From the NCBI RefSeq assembly GCF_913020055.1, contig NZ_CAJWCF010000023.1, positions 1 to 47,446 of the forward strand: 47,446 nucleotides of DNA, in the 5' to 3' direction. Numbering within the stretch: position 1 is the stretch's first letter; each line of letters opens with the position of its first letter. This document shows positions 24,935 through 35,481 of this stretch, one piece after another. The DNA comes from an uncultured Paraglaciecola sp. Its GTDB lineage: Bacteria > Pseudomonadota > Gammaproteobacteria > Enterobacterales > Alteromonadaceae. The translations under genes were made by a program, and so were the position numbers. The notes beneath the pieces are model-generated. The model saw only the letters and a program-made list of their open reading frames with translations. It searched no databases and was not told the DNA's origin.

Positions 24935-25846
24935 GTGTGTGAGTAATGCTGATGCAAAACGAATAGGCATTTCTTCTGGTGTGTCGTAACTCACAAATTC
25001 CCAACATTCTTTGTTTTGCAACATAGCATTGAGTAATTTGTTGTTTAAACCATGGCCTGTCTTATATGCCACTAGTTCACCAATGATACTGTGACCACCT
25101 AAATATAAGTCACCGATTGCATCGAGTATTTTGTGTTTTAAAAATTCATCCGCATAACGCAATCCTTCAGGATTTAACACGCGATATTCATCTAACGCCA
25201 CAGCATTTTCCATGCTGCCACCCAAGGCTAAATTGTGCGAGTTCATATATTCAAGATCTTTCATAAATCCAAATGTACGCGCACGACTGACTTCATCTAC
25301 ATAAGAAGAAGAGTCAAAATCTAGCACCATATGTTGGCGAGTTTGACTGATGACGGGATGTTCAAAATCGATCCTAAAATCAACCCTAAAACCATCATAA
25401 GGACGAAGCTCGGCCCATTTATCGCCGTCTTCTACCTTGATGGATTGTTTAATTTTTATAAACTGTTTGGGTGCATTAATTTCTTCAATGCCAGCTGATT
25501 GCAACAAAAAGATAAACGGACTCGCACTACCATCCATGATAGGTAACTCATCGCTGTCCACTTCTACAATAATATTATCGATACCTAATCCAGCTAAAGC
25601 TGACGCTAAGTGTTCCACAGTAGAAATTGTCGCACCATCAGCATTACTAATGCATGTACACAGCATAGTATCGCCTACCGCATCTGCGCGAGCGGGAATA
25701 TCAGCATAAGGCTCAAGATCAATGCGGCGAAATACAATTCCAGTATTCGCAGGCGCTGGCCGGAGAGTCATAGTGACCTTGTCACCTTTATGCAGTCCAA
25801 TCCCTGTCTCTTGGACAGATTGTTTGATGGTGCGTTGTTTAATCAT
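24932..25846 (-). CDS. lpxC: UDP-3-O-acyl-N-acetylglucosamine deacetylase LpxC
   Basis: A 304-residue zinc amidase catalysing the committed step of lipid A synthesis. Typical segments are the N-terminal [20 protein letters not shown], the first zinc histidine in [17 protein letters not shown], and the second zinc site and catalytic region [14 protein letters not shown]. Length equals that of E. coli LpxC (305). The ribosome binding site is AAAGG just before the ATG. The gene follows ftsZ as in E. coli, and a strong separate promoter lies in the 152-base spacer. Confidence 0.97.
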   Translation of the reverse strand: MIKQRTIKQSVQETGIGLHKGDKVTMTLRPAPANTGIVFRRIDLEPYADIPARADAVGDTMLCTCISNADGATISTVEHLASALAGLGIDNIIVEVDSDELPIMDGSASPFIFLLQSAGIEEINAPKQFIKIKQSIKVEDGDKWAELRPYDGFRVDFRIDFEHPVISQTRQHMVLDFDSSSYVDEVSRARTFGFMKDLEYMNSHNLALGGSMENAVALDEYRVLNPEGLRYADEFLKHKILDAIGDLYLGGHSIIGELVAYKTGHGLNNKLLNAMLQNKECWEFVSYDTPEEMPIRFASALLTH

Positions 25847-25890
25847 AACCTTTAGTTCAATAGCTCATAACGGTATAAAAAGCGGCGCGT

Positions 25891-25919
25891 ATAGTACTTA
25901 AAACACTTAGCATTGTCAA
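25891..25919 (-). promoter_or_regulatory. Strong sigma-70-type promoter of lpxC
   Basis: On the minus strand a consensus TTGACA (25919-25914) and TACTAT (25896-25891) are separated by exactly 17 bases. The predicted start near 25884 gives a leader of about 38 nt. lpxC can thus be transcribed independently of the division genes upstream. Confidence 0.75.
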
Positions 25920-25998
25920 AAAACTGTCAGATTTAACATAGTGATTCACCTTGACCACTCAATAGACTGTTTCAATACAAAATAATTCATTTTAATAA

Positions 25999-27171
25999 CT
26001 AGTCAGCTTGTTTACGTAAAAATGCCGGAATATCTAAATATTCCAAATCATTTCCTTGCTCTACTTTTTCTTCGTTCACTACGGTTTTTGCTGATTCAGG
26101 CATCACACTAGCACTAGGCATCACGTTAGAGCCGTTAGCTTGCAGTTTGAACTCGTTAGTATCGGCAATTACCTTACTTGCTCTATTTGAGACCAAAGAG
26201 ATGTCTGGTTTCTTTTCAGCGCCAATACCTGTAGCGACAACGGTTACGCGCAACTCGTCGCTCATTTCCATGTCGATAACGGTACCCACAACAACAGTGG
26301 CGTTTTCAGAAGCAAAGGCTTTAACAGCATTACCCACAGTTTCAAACTCATCAATGGAGAAGTCTGGGCCTGCAGTGATATTGACCAAAATACCTCTAGC
26401 ACCAGACAAATCGATATCTTCTAATAAAGGACAAGCAATAGCACTTTCAGACGCTTCTTCAGCACGATCTTCACCCGATGCACTGCCATGGCCCATCATT
26501 GCGGTACCCATTTCAGACATAACGGTTCTTACATCGGCGAAATCCACGTTAATTAAACCAGGACGCGTAATAAGTTCTGCAATACCTTGTACAGCACCAC
26601 TTAATATATCGTTAGCCGCACTAAAAGCTTGTAACAATGGCGTGCCTTTACCCATCACTTTGAGTAATTTTTCATTCGGGATGGTAATCAAAGAATCAAC
26701 ATATTTTGATAACTCTTCTATGCCTTGATCAGCAAAGTCTGTGCGTTTTCTGCCTTCAAATGGGAAAGGTTTAGTCACAACAGCTACGGTCAAAATACCT
26801 AGCTCTTTGGCGACTTTGGCCACTTCTGGCGCAGCGCCTGTGCCTGTACCACCACCCATACCAGCTGTGATAAATACCATGTCAGCGCCTTCAAGGCTTT
26901 GACGTATAGTTTCTCTGTCTTCTTCTGCTGCTTGGCGACCGATATTTGGATTAGCACCTGCGCCTAAACCTTTAGTTACACCAGAACCAATTTGCAACGT
27001 GACGTTTGCCGAAGAACTACGCAACACCTGCGCATCAGTATTGATGGCGATAAATTCTACCCCTTCAATATTCTGTGCCACCATGTGCTCAATTGCATTA
27101 CCGCCACCACCACCAACGCCAATAACTTTGATGACTGCTTCTTCGCTATGACTATCCATTAACTCAAACAT
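25999..27171 (-). CDS. ftsZ: Cell division protein FtsZ
   Basis: A 390-residue tubulin-like GTPase that forms the division ring. The GTP-binding signature GGGTGTG is at 106-112, the N-terminal nucleotide loop is [14 protein letters not shown], and the T7 synergy loop is present ([12 protein letters not shown] type, here [12 protein letters not shown]). A variable linker of about 50 residues ends in the conserved C-terminal peptide [14 protein letters not shown], which binds FtsA and ZipA. The ribosome binding site is GGAG, 8 bases before ATG. It is the last division gene of the cluster, 99 bases after ftsA. Confidence 0.98.
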   Translation of the reverse strand: MFELMDSHSEEAVIKVIGVGGGGGNAIEHMVAQNIEGVEFIAINTDAQVLRSSSANVTLQIGSGVTKGLGAGANPNIGRQAAEEDRETIRQSLEGADMVFITAGMGGGTGTGAAPEVAKVAKELGILTVAVVTKPFPFEGRKRTDFADQGIEELSKYVDSLITIPNEKLLKVMGKGTPLLQAFSAANDILSGAVQGIAELITRPGLINVDFADVRTVMSEMGTAMMGHGSASGEDRAEEASESAIACPLLEDIDLSGARGILVNITAGPDFSIDEFETVGNAVKAFASENATVVVGTVIDMEMSDELRVTVVATGIGAEKKPDISLVSNRASKVIADTNEFKLQANGSNVMPSASVMPESAKTVVNEEKVEQGNDLEYLDIPAFLRKQAD

Positions 27172-27197
27172 TTTTACTCTCCGGTTTGTACATAAAA

Positions 27198-27223
27198 GCA
27201 GTCAGGAATTCATCCTTGCCTGC
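27198..27223 (-). other. Imperfect hairpin in the ftsA-ftsZ spacer
   Basis: GCAGTCAGGAATTCATCCTTGCCTGC on the plus strand contains 11-base arms that match at 8 positions around ATTC/GAAT. It lies about 27 bases upstream of the ftsZ start. On the minus strand TTTT follows, which would make at best an attenuator; it could also affect mRNA processing or ftsZ translation. Confidence 0.3.
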
Positions 27224-27270
27224 TGCCCATTTTTTTTTATCGTTTAAAGTATGTGTTTAAAGACCAATTC

Positions 27271-28500
27271 TTAGAACTCACCCTTGAACCAACTTTGAAT
27301 CCTTTGCCATACACCATCACTTGCCTTATTTTTCGAAGCAAGCTGACTGATGACATGTTCTTTTCCGTATTGCAGTAAACCTACTGCTGTTGCAAATTTG
27401 GCATCTTCGACGTATTCAGATAACCCTTTCATTCCTAAGGGGTCACCAACGCGAACAGGCATTTGGAAGATTTCTTCAGCAAACTCAACTGCCCCTTCCA
27501 TTTTTGCTGTGCCACCGGTTAATACTATGCCCGCGGCAATTTGTTCTTCTAATCCACTGCCACGTATTTCGTCATGCACCAATTCAAATAACTCTTGGTA
27601 ACGTGGCTCAATAACCTCTGCCAATGTATGTCTAGACATGGCTCTAGAAGGCCTACCTCCCACACTATGCACTTCAATATTTTCTTCCATGCTGACCATG
27701 TCTTTTAAGGCACAGGCATAGTTAATTTTAATCTCTTCAGCATGACTGATAGGAGTACGGAATATTTTGGCGATATCACTGGTAATCTGATTACCTGCTG
27801 CGGGAATAACCGCAGTATGCCGAATAGCACCATCAGTGTAGATAACCATATCGATAGTACCGCCACCGATATCCACTACGCATACACCTAATTCTTTTTC
27901 ATCATCGGTTAACACGGCATAACTAGACGCCAGGGCTGAAAAAATTAATTGGTCAGCAGTTAATTCACAACGTTCAACACATTTAACCAAATTCTTGGCC
28001 ATGTCATCGGCACAAGTAATAATGTGCGCTTGCGCTTCCATTCTGACGCCGGACATTCCAATCGGATTTTTAATGCCTTCTTGTACATCAATAGTAAATT
28101 CTTGGGGTAATACGTGTAACAAACGACGCTCAGCAGCGATAGGTACAGATCGCGCAGCATGTACTACATTGTCTACATCTTCCTGCGTCACTTCCTGATT
28201 ATTAATCGGCACCATGCCACTTTCGTTTTGGCACTTTACATGGCGACCAGAAATCGCCATAAACACAGAAGAAACACTGCAGTCTGCCATCAGTTCCATT
28301 TCGTGCACCGCACGTTTAACTGATTGCACCACAAGGTTGAGGTCGTTTACGCCTCCCTTATCCATACCTTTAGACGCATGACTACCTACACCCACAATGC
28401 TAATGGAGTTGTCATGTAACAACTCACCAACTACGGCTTTCACATTGCTGGTGCCAATGTCTAAGCCAACAATTAGCTTTCTTTCTGTACCCTTAGACAT
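27271..28500 (-). CDS. ftsA: Cell division protein FtsA
   Basis: A 409-residue actin-like protein that tethers FtsZ to the membrane and recruits later divisome proteins. The phosphate-1 loop is VGLDIGTSNVKAVVGEL, the second is VCVVDIGGGTIDMVIY, and the adenosine motif is GIVLTGGTAKMEG. The C-terminal amphipathic membrane-targeting helix is visible as GVWQRIQSWFKGEF. It is 73 bases downstream of ftsQ, the largest gap so far within the cluster, so an internal promoter is possible. Confidence 0.97.
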   Translation of the reverse strand: MSKGTERKLIVGLDIGTSNVKAVVGELLHDNSISIVGVGSHASKGMDKGGVNDLNLVVQSVKRAVHEMELMADCSVSSVFMAISGRHVKCQNESGMVPINNQEVTQEDVDNVVHAARSVPIAAERRLLHVLPQEFTIDVQEGIKNPIGMSGVRMEAQAHIITCADDMAKNLVKCVERCELTADQLIFSALASSYAVLTDDEKELGVCVVDIGGGTIDMVIYTDGAIRHTAVIPAAGNQITSDIAKIFRTPISHAEEIKINYACALKDMVSMEENIEVHSVGGRPSRAMSRHTLAEVIEPRYQELFELVHDEIRGSGLEEQIAAGIVLTGGTAKMEGAVEFAEEIFQMPVRVGDPLGMKGLSEYVEDAKFATAVGLLQYGKEHVISQLASKNKASDGVWQRIQSWFKGEF

Positions 28501-28573
28501 ATTGTCCCGCTCTCACTATCATCACACTCACGTTAATTTTATCTCTTTTATCCAGTTATTATACTGGTCCAGT

Positions 28574-29332
28574 TTATGCTGCTTTATCTAAGGTCTTCCA
28601 ACCTACGGCTAATCCTGTGTCGTAACGCAAGTCAACATAATCGACTTGTCGGTCTTGCTGCGAAATAAGCGGCAATAAATCCACAAATCGCTGTAATCGG
28701 CCAATAAACTCAGTGCGGCCTAAATTCAATTTAATGCCATTATTTAACTGAACATTCCAAGCAAAACGCTCACTTAAAAACATTTCCACAATATACAAAT
28801 TTGACGTTTCTAATAACGATTGCATATTACGGTAACCCTGCAAGGCAGTCTGTTCGCTGCCACCCGGTCCATATAAATTAGGTAGGGTTATTTTTGAATT
28901 TAAATCAACAGCACTAATTTGCGCGTCAAACGCATCACCGTATTGGTTTAGTAGCATATCCCCGTTCCAAATAGCCGCCGGCTGTTGCTCAACCACAAAA
29001 ATTTCTAAACCACTTGGCCAGCGCTTTCTAACGGACGCTCGATATACCCATGGCATAGCTTCAACCGTTTGGTGAGTTTGATTTACATCTAACTCAAAAA
29101 AACTGCCCGGTTGTGATTGTTTGATCAACGCGACTATCTGTTGATCATCAATAACTACTCTATCCCCAGAAACCACAATGTCCTGTACAGGTGCTTGTTG
29201 TTCATCTTCCAACCAAGCATTCAATTTAGCCACAGCAAATACTAAAAGCAGCAATAAACAGACAAAAAACGCCAGTCCCATAAAAAAATGCGAACTTTTA
29301 CGTGGTTTATCTAAAGCTGCCACTTCACTCAT
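28574..29332 (-). CDS. ftsQ: Cell division protein FtsQ
   Basis: A 252-residue bitopic divisome protein. After a short cytosolic tail there is one transmembrane helix (about residues 18-40, FFMGLAFFVCLLLLLVFAVA), then the POTRA domain (VQDIVVSGDRVVIDDQQIV) and the FtsQ/DivIB beta domain, with the family segment MPWVYRASVRKRWPSGLEIF. I use the ATG at 29332, which shares an ATGA overlap with the ddlB stop codon; the TTG at 29338 is less likely. It bridges the early and late divisome through FtsL and FtsB. Confidence 0.95.
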   Translation of the reverse strand: MSEVAALDKPRKSSHFFMGLAFFVCLLLLLVFAVAKLNAWLEDEQQAPVQDIVVSGDRVVIDDQQIVALIKQSQPGSFFELDVNQTHQTVEAMPWVYRASVRKRWPSGLEIFVVEQQPAAIWNGDMLLNQYGDAFDAQISAVDLNSKITLPNLYGPGGSEQTALQGYRNMQSLLETSNLYIVEMFLSERFAWNVQLNNGIKLNLGRTEFIGRLQRFVDLLPLISQQDRQVDYVDLRYDTGLAVGWKTLDKAA

Positions 29333-30291
29333 CTGCAAACCTCGGTAGTCTTAAGCACAGCTAAAGACAACTCAGCAAAGCTCATTCCGGACTGCTTTGC
29401 TGCCAATGGCACCAAACTTTTTTCAGTCATACCAGGCACGGTATTCGCTTCTAATAAATAAAAGCGACCTAACTTATCCTGCATAAAATCCACGCGGCCC
29501 CAGCCTGATCCTGCCAAAGCATCAAAAGCCTCAAGCGCTAATTCACTCAGCTGAGCTTCTTGTTTATCAGGCAAACCACTAGGGCAGCTATATACAGTAC
29601 TATCTGCTTGGTATTTTGCAGTGTAATCATAAAAATCACGGGGAGTGGACATACTGATAGATGGCAAAGCACTGCCATTCAATATGCTAACGGTATATTC
29701 AGAACCATGAACGAACTGCTCTATCAAGACTTTATCATCATATTTGAATGCGTCTTTAATGGCAGTTTCTAGTTGTAGCGCACTATTCACTTTGGCCATA
29801 CCTATGCTGGACCCCTCCTGCGCAGGTTTGACCATTACCTCATTCCCCAAGTCGGCCATTATAGCCTCGCATGATCCCGCATCAAAGCTTCTTTTATCAG
29901 CTATTTTATATTTTGCTGTTGGTAAGCCTAAACTCTGCCATACCTGCTTGCTACGGATCTTATCCATACATAACGCAGAACCTAATACGCCGGTTCCTGA
30001 GTAAGGCAAATTAAGCTGTTGCAGTGCGCCTTGCAATGAACCATCTTCCCCCCCTCGGCCATGCAGCATAATCACAACCCGCTCGAATTTTTCAGCTAAC
30101 AAATCAGTTAATGGGTGCTCTGACGGGTCGAAAGCGTGTGCATCCACACCCATAGCAAGCAGCCCAGACAATACCGCTTTACCTGAATTAAGAGACACTT
30201 CTCTTTCAGCTGATGTACCACCATACATCACAGCGACTTTGCCATAATGATGGGAATCTAAATTAGCAGATGTTAAATGCTGTTCACTCAA
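29329..30291 (-). CDS. ddlB: D-alanine--D-alanine ligase
   Basis: A 320-residue ATP-grasp ligase making D-Ala-D-Ala for the peptidoglycan stem. Features: [19 protein letters not shown] at the N-terminus, [14 protein letters not shown], the ATP-binding [17 protein letters not shown], and the C-terminal [24 protein letters not shown] metal-binding region. It overlaps murC by 4 bases and ftsQ by 3-4 bases, so translation is likely coupled. Confidence 0.97.
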   Translation of the reverse strand: MSEQHLTSANLDSHHYGKVAVMYGGTSAEREVSLNSGKAVLSGLLAMGVDAHAFDPSEHPLTDLLAEKFERVVIMLHGRGGEDGSLQGALQQLNLPYSGTGVLGSALCMDKIRSKQVWQSLGLPTAKYKIADKRSFDAGSCEAIMADLGNEVMVKPAQEGSSIGMAKVNSALQLETAIKDAFKYDDKVLIEQFVHGSEYTVSILNGSALPSISMSTPRDFYDYTAKYQADSTVYSCPSGLPDKQEAQLSELALEAFDALAGSGWGRVDFMQDKLGRFYLLEANTVPGMTEKSLVPLAAKQSGMSFAELSLAVLKTTEVCR

Positions 30292-31742
30292 GTCTCTAAC
30301 CCTTTACTTAATAATGCTGGTTCTAATTTGTTTGTTTGCAAAAACTGGGCGATTTGGCCAATATTGCCTGCCCCTTGAGTCAGCACAATATCTTGATCGT
30401 TTAGACTTTCAGCTAACAATTTAGGCAATTCAGAAATGTCTGATACATAAATAGGCTCAAGTTGCCCACGTTGACGAATAGAACGGCAAAGTGAACGACT
30501 ATCCGCTCCATCAATGGGCTCTTCTCCAGCGGAATACACTTCTAGTAATAACAACACATCGACCTGCGACAGCACTTTTACAAAATCTTCATATAAGTCT
30601 CGGGTACGAGTAAAACGATGTGGTTGATAGGCCATGACTAAACGCCTATCAGGCCAATTGTTTTTTGCTACAGCTATAGTTGCTGCCACCTCTGTTGGGT
30701 GATGTCCATAGTCATCTATTAAAATCGCTTGGCCTTTAGACGTTGCATAATCGCCTAAAAATTCGAAACGCCTACCGATACCTGAAAATCCTGCTAGGGC
30801 TTTCACAATATATTCGTCTTCTAGCCCTTCATCAGTCGCTACTGCGATAGCTGCCAAAGAATTCAGTACATTGTGATGTCCTGGAATATTAACCGTAATA
30901 GTTAGTGCAGGTAAGTTTTCACGCAACACATCAAAGGTACTTTGATTAAAACCTAATTGGATATTTACAGCGCGCACATCCGCCGTCTCAGAAACACCAT
31001 AGGTGATATATTTACGACCGACCCTTGGCAACAGCTTTTGAATAACGGGATCATCAATACACAATACTGCCAAACCGTAAAAAGGTAAGTTGTGCAGAAA
31101 ATCAATATAGGTATCCTGCATCTTTTGGAAGTCACCTTGATAGGTTTCCATATGATCTGCTTCGATGTTGGTTACCACAGACACCATAGGTTGCAGATGC
31201 ACAAAAGAAGCATCACTTTCATCCGCTTCGGCGATGAGATATTGGCTATCGCCTAGTCGAGCATTGGTGCCGGCACTATTTAACAAACCACCAATCACAA
31301 AAGTAGGATCTAGTTTAGCCTCGGCGAAAATAGTTGAAATGAGACTAGTAGTAGTTGTTTTTCCATGGGTGCCTGCGACAGCAATACCATGGCGAAAACG
31401 CATCAATTCCGCCAACATTTCGGCACGGCGTATAACCGGAATACGCTTCTCATTAGCGGCGCTTATTTCGGGGTTACTATGGTCAATGGCACTCGACACA
31501 ACCACTACATTTGCCAGCTCAATATTACTGGCTAGATGTCCAAAATAAATAGTCGCCCCTAAATTCTGTAATCTTTCTGTCATGCCATTGGCCTGACGAT
31601 CAGAGCCTGAAATAGCATAACCTTCATTCAGTAATACTTCGGCAATGCCGCCCATGCCTGCACCACCTATCCCGACAAAATGAATATGTTTAATTCTACG
31701 CATTTCGGGTACGTGATAATGAGCTGGTGTTTCTATATTCAT
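30288..31742 (-). CDS. murC: UDP-N-acetylmuramate--L-alanine ligase
   Basis: A 484-residue Mur ligase adding the first amino acid (L-Ala) to UDP-MurNAc. The N-terminal [18 protein letters not shown] is the UDP-binding Rossmann loop, the ATP P-loop is [10 protein letters not shown], and [14 protein letters not shown] carries the metal-binding glutamate. The third domain has the typical [14 protein letters not shown]. It overlaps both murG and ddlB by 4 bases. Confidence 0.98.
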   Translation of the reverse strand: MNIETPAHYHVPEMRRIKHIHFVGIGGAGMGGIAEVLLNEGYAISGSDRQANGMTERLQNLGATIYFGHLASNIELANVVVVSSAIDHSNPEISAANEKRIPVIRRAEMLAELMRFRHGIAVAGTHGKTTTTSLISTIFAEAKLDPTFVIGGLLNSAGTNARLGDSQYLIAEADESDASFVHLQPMVSVVTNIEADHMETYQGDFQKMQDTYIDFLHNLPFYGLAVLCIDDPVIQKLLPRVGRKYITYGVSETADVRAVNIQLGFNQSTFDVLRENLPALTITVNIPGHHNVLNSLAAIAVATDEGLEDEYIVKALAGFSGIGRRFEFLGDYATSKGQAILIDDYGHHPTEVAATIAVAKNNWPDRRLVMAYQPHRFTRTRDLYEDFVKVLSQVDVLLLLEVYSAGEEPIDGADSRSLCRSIRQRGQLEPIYVSDISELPKLLAESLNDQDIVLTQGAGNIGQIAQFLQTNKLEPALLSKGLET

Positions 31743-32827
31743 GCTGCTTTCTCGCTAAATTCAATACAACAATGCGCGACTTGTTTTGCAGCATCCAAAC
31801 GAGCAACGGTTTTAGCACGTTTGCCCATGTCTATTAATGTGCTTGGCGATTGCACATATTCTTGTATTAGTGTGTGTAACTTGTGAACTGTAAGTTCACT
31901 TTGAGGTAATAAACGTGCCGCATGCACGTTTGCCAAAGACTGGGCGTTTTTAGTTTGGTGGTCGTCAACCGCATAAGGCAAAGGTACAAATATTGCCGCG
32001 ACCCCCGCTGCCGCCACTTCAGCTACAGTTAATGCGCCAGCTCGGCAAATGACCAGATCGGCCCAAGCATAAGCTGCGGGAATATCATCAATAAACTCTG
32101 TAATTTGATAAGTATTTTCTGCAATTGCTTGTTGAGTGTATGTATACTTTACACTGGCTAAATGACCAGCTCCTGTTTGATGTCGTACATTGACTTGTTT
32201 TATGTCAACCAATGCCAAAGGTATGTTTTCATTTAACACTTGTGCACCCAAACTACCGCCAATAACAAGCAAATTGAGCGGTAAATCAACACTTGTTTTA
32301 ACTGGTAATTCTGCAAACTCTTGACGTACTGGATTACCGACCCACGTATATTTAGGATTTTCCCCTAATTGTTGTTCAGGAAAAGTTTTATCAAAGCCAG
32401 TAAAGACTTTCCTAGCAATACGCGATAACAGTTTATTAGTTAACCCGGGTACTGCATTTTGTTCATGTAAAATTAAAGGTAAACCATTCAACCATGCAGC
32501 TACACCGCCTGGTCCACTGGCAAAGCCCCCCATACCGATAACAACATGAGGTTGAAATTGTTTAATCACCTTATGTGCTTGTATAGTTGCTTTAATAATC
32601 TTAAACGGTGCCAATAACAAAGTACCAATGCCATTTTTACGCACACCTACTACATCAATAAAACTGATAGGATAACCAGCTTGTGGGACTATTTGAGCCT
32701 CCATACGTCCAGCCGTGCCTAACCAATGAATTTGCCAATTTTGCGCTGCCAATTCAGCAGCCACCGCTAAACCAGGAAAAACATGCCCACCGGTTCCACC
32801 AGCCATAACGAGTAAACGTTTAGTCAT
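31739..32827 (-). CDS. murG: UDP-GlcNAc--lipid I GlcNAc transferase MurG
   Basis: A 362-residue peripheral membrane GT28 glycosyltransferase that converts lipid I to lipid II. The N-terminal glycine-rich loop is [16 protein letters not shown], a second G-loop is [15 protein letters not shown], and the donor-binding loop is [12 protein letters not shown], followed by [25 protein letters not shown]. It overlaps ftsW by 8 bases and murC by 4. Confidence 0.98.
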   Translation of the reverse strand: MTKRLLVMAGGTGGHVFPGLAVAAELAAQNWQIHWLGTAGRMEAQIVPQAGYPISFIDVVGVRKNGIGTLLLAPFKIIKATIQAHKVIKQFQPHVVIGMGGFASGPGGVAAWLNGLPLILHEQNAVPGLTNKLLSRIARKVFTGFDKTFPEQQLGENPKYTWVGNPVRQEFAELPVKTSVDLPLNLLVIGGSLGAQVLNENIPLALVDIKQVNVRHQTGAGHLASVKYTYTQQAIAENTYQITEFIDDIPAAYAWADLVICRAGALTVAEVAAAGVAAIFVPLPYAVDDHQTKNAQSLANVHAARLLPQSELTVHKLHTLIQEYVQSPSTLIDMGKRAKTVARLDAAKQVAHCCIEFSEKAA

Positions 32828-34160
32828 TTAGGCCTCCTGCTTTTGAACTTGGGTAAGGCTCTAACTGCGCCTCTTCAATTACATTTTCCAAAGCAGAATT
32901 TACTTTTTGTTTAGCTTTACTGACTAACGCTCTTTTTTTACCTTTCGCGGCACTTGATTTGTTGATCGCTTGTATACCGTCTACTCGCATTTCAAAATCA
33001 ATACGCACCAAAATTGCTACTGCTATAGACATCACTATCATGCTTGAGCCACCGTAGCTTAATAACGGAAAAGTTAGCCCTTTAGTGGGCAGAATACCGG
33101 CACTCGCACCTACGTTGACAGCTGTTTGTAAACTAAACCAAATACCAATCGAATAAGCTAAATAAGCTTCAAAGGGACGTTCTTTACGCAAGGCTAAATT
33201 GCCCATTTTCATGGCTTTCATGACAATAACCAACATGATGACCAAAACGCTCAAAACACCAGCGAAACCCAATTCTTCAGCTAAAATGGCCATAATAAAA
33301 TCAGTGTGTGCTTCGGGCAAATATTCTAATTTTTGTAGACTATTACCTAAGCCTTGCCCAAACACATCTCCACGGCCATAAGCCATCAATGATTGAGTTA
33401 ATTGATAACCACTACCAAATGGGTCAGCCCATGGGTCTAAAAATGAAGTAATACGCCTGACTCTGTATTCTTCAAACACAATAAGCAACACTACAGCCAA
33501 GGTGCCAGCTATGGCTAAACTGAAAAACTGCCATAATTTAGCTCCAGCCAAAAACAACAAACCAATAGTGGTGAATAACATAACCACTACAGTACCTAAG
33601 TCAGGTTGTAACAGTAGTAATAAGGCAAGGGCAAAAAACACGACAAGGGGTTTAATAAAACCTTTTATATTTTCTGTTACTTCTTCGTATCGGCGCACAA
33701 GGTACCCAGCCAAATAACAAAAGAAAAACAACTTAGCGGGTTCGGCGGCCTGAATCGTTATAGGGCCAACCACTAACCAACGAGTACTACCATTAACAGT
33801 GCGTCCTATGATTAACACTGAAATCAATAAAGCTACGGCCAAAAGTAACAACCAGACATTACTCATACGCCACCAGCGCATGGGTATTTGCATAACAATC
33901 ATGGCTGATATCATCGCCAGCACAATATAAATTCCATGGCGAATAGCAAAGTGAAATGGATTGCCAAATAACCTATCTGCCACTGGCATTGAAGCGGACG
34001 TTACTACAACTAAGCCTATGGTTAACAAAGAAATAGCTAACAGTATGAGTGAGTGATCATATGGCTGAATATTGGCTTGAATCGGAGTATGTGTATTGTC
34101 ATGTTTAGACACAAACAATTGTCTAAGAGATGTCATTTTTGTTTCAATCATTGCACTCAT
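32820..34160 (-). CDS. ftsW: SEDS peptidoglycan glycosyltransferase FtsW
   Basis: A 446-residue polytopic SEDS protein, the septal glycan polymerase that works with FtsI. Ten hydrophobic segments can be traced from about residue 32. Family signatures are the loop QPDLGTVVVM, PEAHTDFIMAILAEELGF with the putative catalytic aspartate region, and GILPTKGLTFPLLSYGGSSM. The C-terminal cytosolic tail (about 50 residues, rich in Lys) is longer than in E. coli FtsW (414 aa in total). Its start overlaps the murD stop as ATGA. Confidence 0.97.
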   Translation of the reverse strand: MSAMIETKMTSLRQLFVSKHDNTHTPIQANIQPYDHSLILLAISLLTIGLVVVTSASMPVADRLFGNPFHFAIRHGIYIVLAMISAMIVMQIPMRWWRMSNVWLLLLAVALLISVLIIGRTVNGSTRWLVVGPITIQAAEPAKLFFFCYLAGYLVRRYEEVTENIKGFIKPLVVFFALALLLLLQPDLGTVVVMLFTTIGLLFLAGAKLWQFFSLAIAGTLAVVLLIVFEEYRVRRITSFLDPWADPFGSGYQLTQSLMAYGRGDVFGQGLGNSLQKLEYLPEAHTDFIMAILAEELGFAGVLSVLVIMLVIVMKAMKMGNLALRKERPFEAYLAYSIGIWFSLQTAVNVGASAGILPTKGLTFPLLSYGGSSMIVMSIAVAILVRIDFEMRVDGIQAINKSSAAKGKKRALVSKAKQKVNSALENVIEEAQLEPYPSSKAGGLND

Positions 34161-35464
34161 GCTGCCAGCTCCTGCACAGCTTGAGCAAAATATTCGCCCC
34201 GTTGTTGGTAGCTAACAAACATATCTAAACTGGCGCATGCTGGTGAGAGCAACACTACATCCCCTGCCTGGCTATGTTTAGCCGCCACTTCAACAGCTTC
34301 TTCAATACTCTTTACTTTTACGTTGTTTGCATGCAATCGCGCTATTTCATCGCCGTCTTTACCAAGGGTTATGAGTAGCCCTACAGATTGCGTTAAGCAC
34401 TGTTGCATAACAGAAAAGTCTGCACCTTTGCCGTCACCTCCAGCAATCAGAATCAATTTACCTTGGATATTGGAAACTAATCCATTAATTGCAGCTAAAG
34501 TAGCACCAACATTTGTCGCTTTAGAATCATTGATCCAGCACACATCATTATACTTTGAGACTGTTTGACATCGATGCGCTAATCCACCGAACGCTTGAGC
34601 ACCTTGTCGGATGCTGCCGTCATCTAAGCCAAAAACTTTGGCTAAAGAAGCTGCAGCCTGTATGTTCAACATGTTGTGAGCACCCACTAACAGACAACTT
34701 TTGCTGTCTAAGAAAACCTTACCGTCATACAAAATACTGGCTTGAGTATTATCCCAAGAAAAACCAGTCGCACTTTTGGATAACCCATAACTTATGGTTG
34801 CTTTTGCGTTTACTGGATAAGACAGAATATCGTCTCTATTACAGACCATAAATTGACAATGTTGATACACTTTGAGTTTGATTTTCTGGTAAGTCGACAA
34901 ATCACCATGGCGGTCTAAGTGATCTTCAGTAATGTTTAATACCGTTGCCACAAAAGGCCTAAAAGAGTAGGTGGTTTCTAACTGAAAGCTCGACAATTCA
35001 AGCACAATCACATCGGCCGATTGCTCTAACAAATCCAAAACAGGCACGCCAATATTGCCGCCCATCAACACCTTTTTACCTGCGGCTTTACACATATCTA
35101 CAACAAGGCGAGTAACAGTAGATTTGCCATTTGAACCTGTAATCGCAATTACCGGACAAGTGTTAAACTGCGCAAATAATTCAATATCACCAATCACATG
35201 CACACCAGATTCTAGGGCATTTTGAATAGCTGGGGTGTTTAGATCGACACCTGGGCTTAGCACTATTAAGTCGGCTTGAGTTAACTTGCTAATATTCAAC
35301 TCACCTAGAAATAAAGGTATATCTAAGCTAAGTGTTAATTCACTGCGGCTGTCCATGGCAGTAACATGTGCACCTTTAGCCAATAAAAATCGTACGCAAG
35401 ATAAGCCTGTCAGGCCCATTCCTACTACTACGATATTTTTATTAGCTAAAGTTAGTTTGTTCAC
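34157..35464 (-). CDS. murD: UDP-N-acetylmuramoyl-L-alanine--D-glutamate ligase
   Basis: A 435-residue Mur ligase adding D-Glu. N-terminal IVVVGMGLTGLSCVRFLL binds the uridine part, the P-loop is ITGSNGKSTVTRL, the carbamylated-lysine region follows in LNITEDHLDRHG, and CWINDSKATNVGATLAAI and LIAGGDGKGADF are MurD signatures. It lies 17 bases after mraY and overlaps ftsW by 4 bases. Confidence 0.98.
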   Translation of the reverse strand: MNKLTLANKNIVVVGMGLTGLSCVRFLLAKGAHVTAMDSRSELTLSLDIPLFLGELNISKLTQADLIVLSPGVDLNTPAIQNALESGVHVIGDIELFAQFNTCPVIAITGSNGKSTVTRLVVDMCKAAGKKVLMGGNIGVPVLDLLEQSADVIVLELSSFQLETTYSFRPFVATVLNITEDHLDRHGDLSTYQKIKLKVYQHCQFMVCNRDDILSYPVNAKATISYGLSKSATGFSWDNTQASILYDGKVFLDSKSCLLVGAHNMLNIQAAASLAKVFGLDDGSIRQGAQAFGGLAHRCQTVSKYNDVCWINDSKATNVGATLAAINGLVSNIQGKLILIAGGDGKGADFSVMQQCLTQSVGLLITLGKDGDEIARLHANNVKVKSIEEAVEVAAKHSQAGDVVLLSPACASLDMFVSYQQRGEYFAQAVQELAA

Positions 35465-35481
35465 TGTTAAATTGTTTTCCT

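Noticed and set aside
26147..26728. 193-codon plus-strand open frame
   Set aside because: It lies wholly inside ftsZ on the opposite strand. Its composition is a reverse image of a conserved gene, and it has no ribosome binding site.
31165..31548. 127-codon plus-strand open frame
   Set aside because: It is antisense to murC P-loop region; no independent signals support it.
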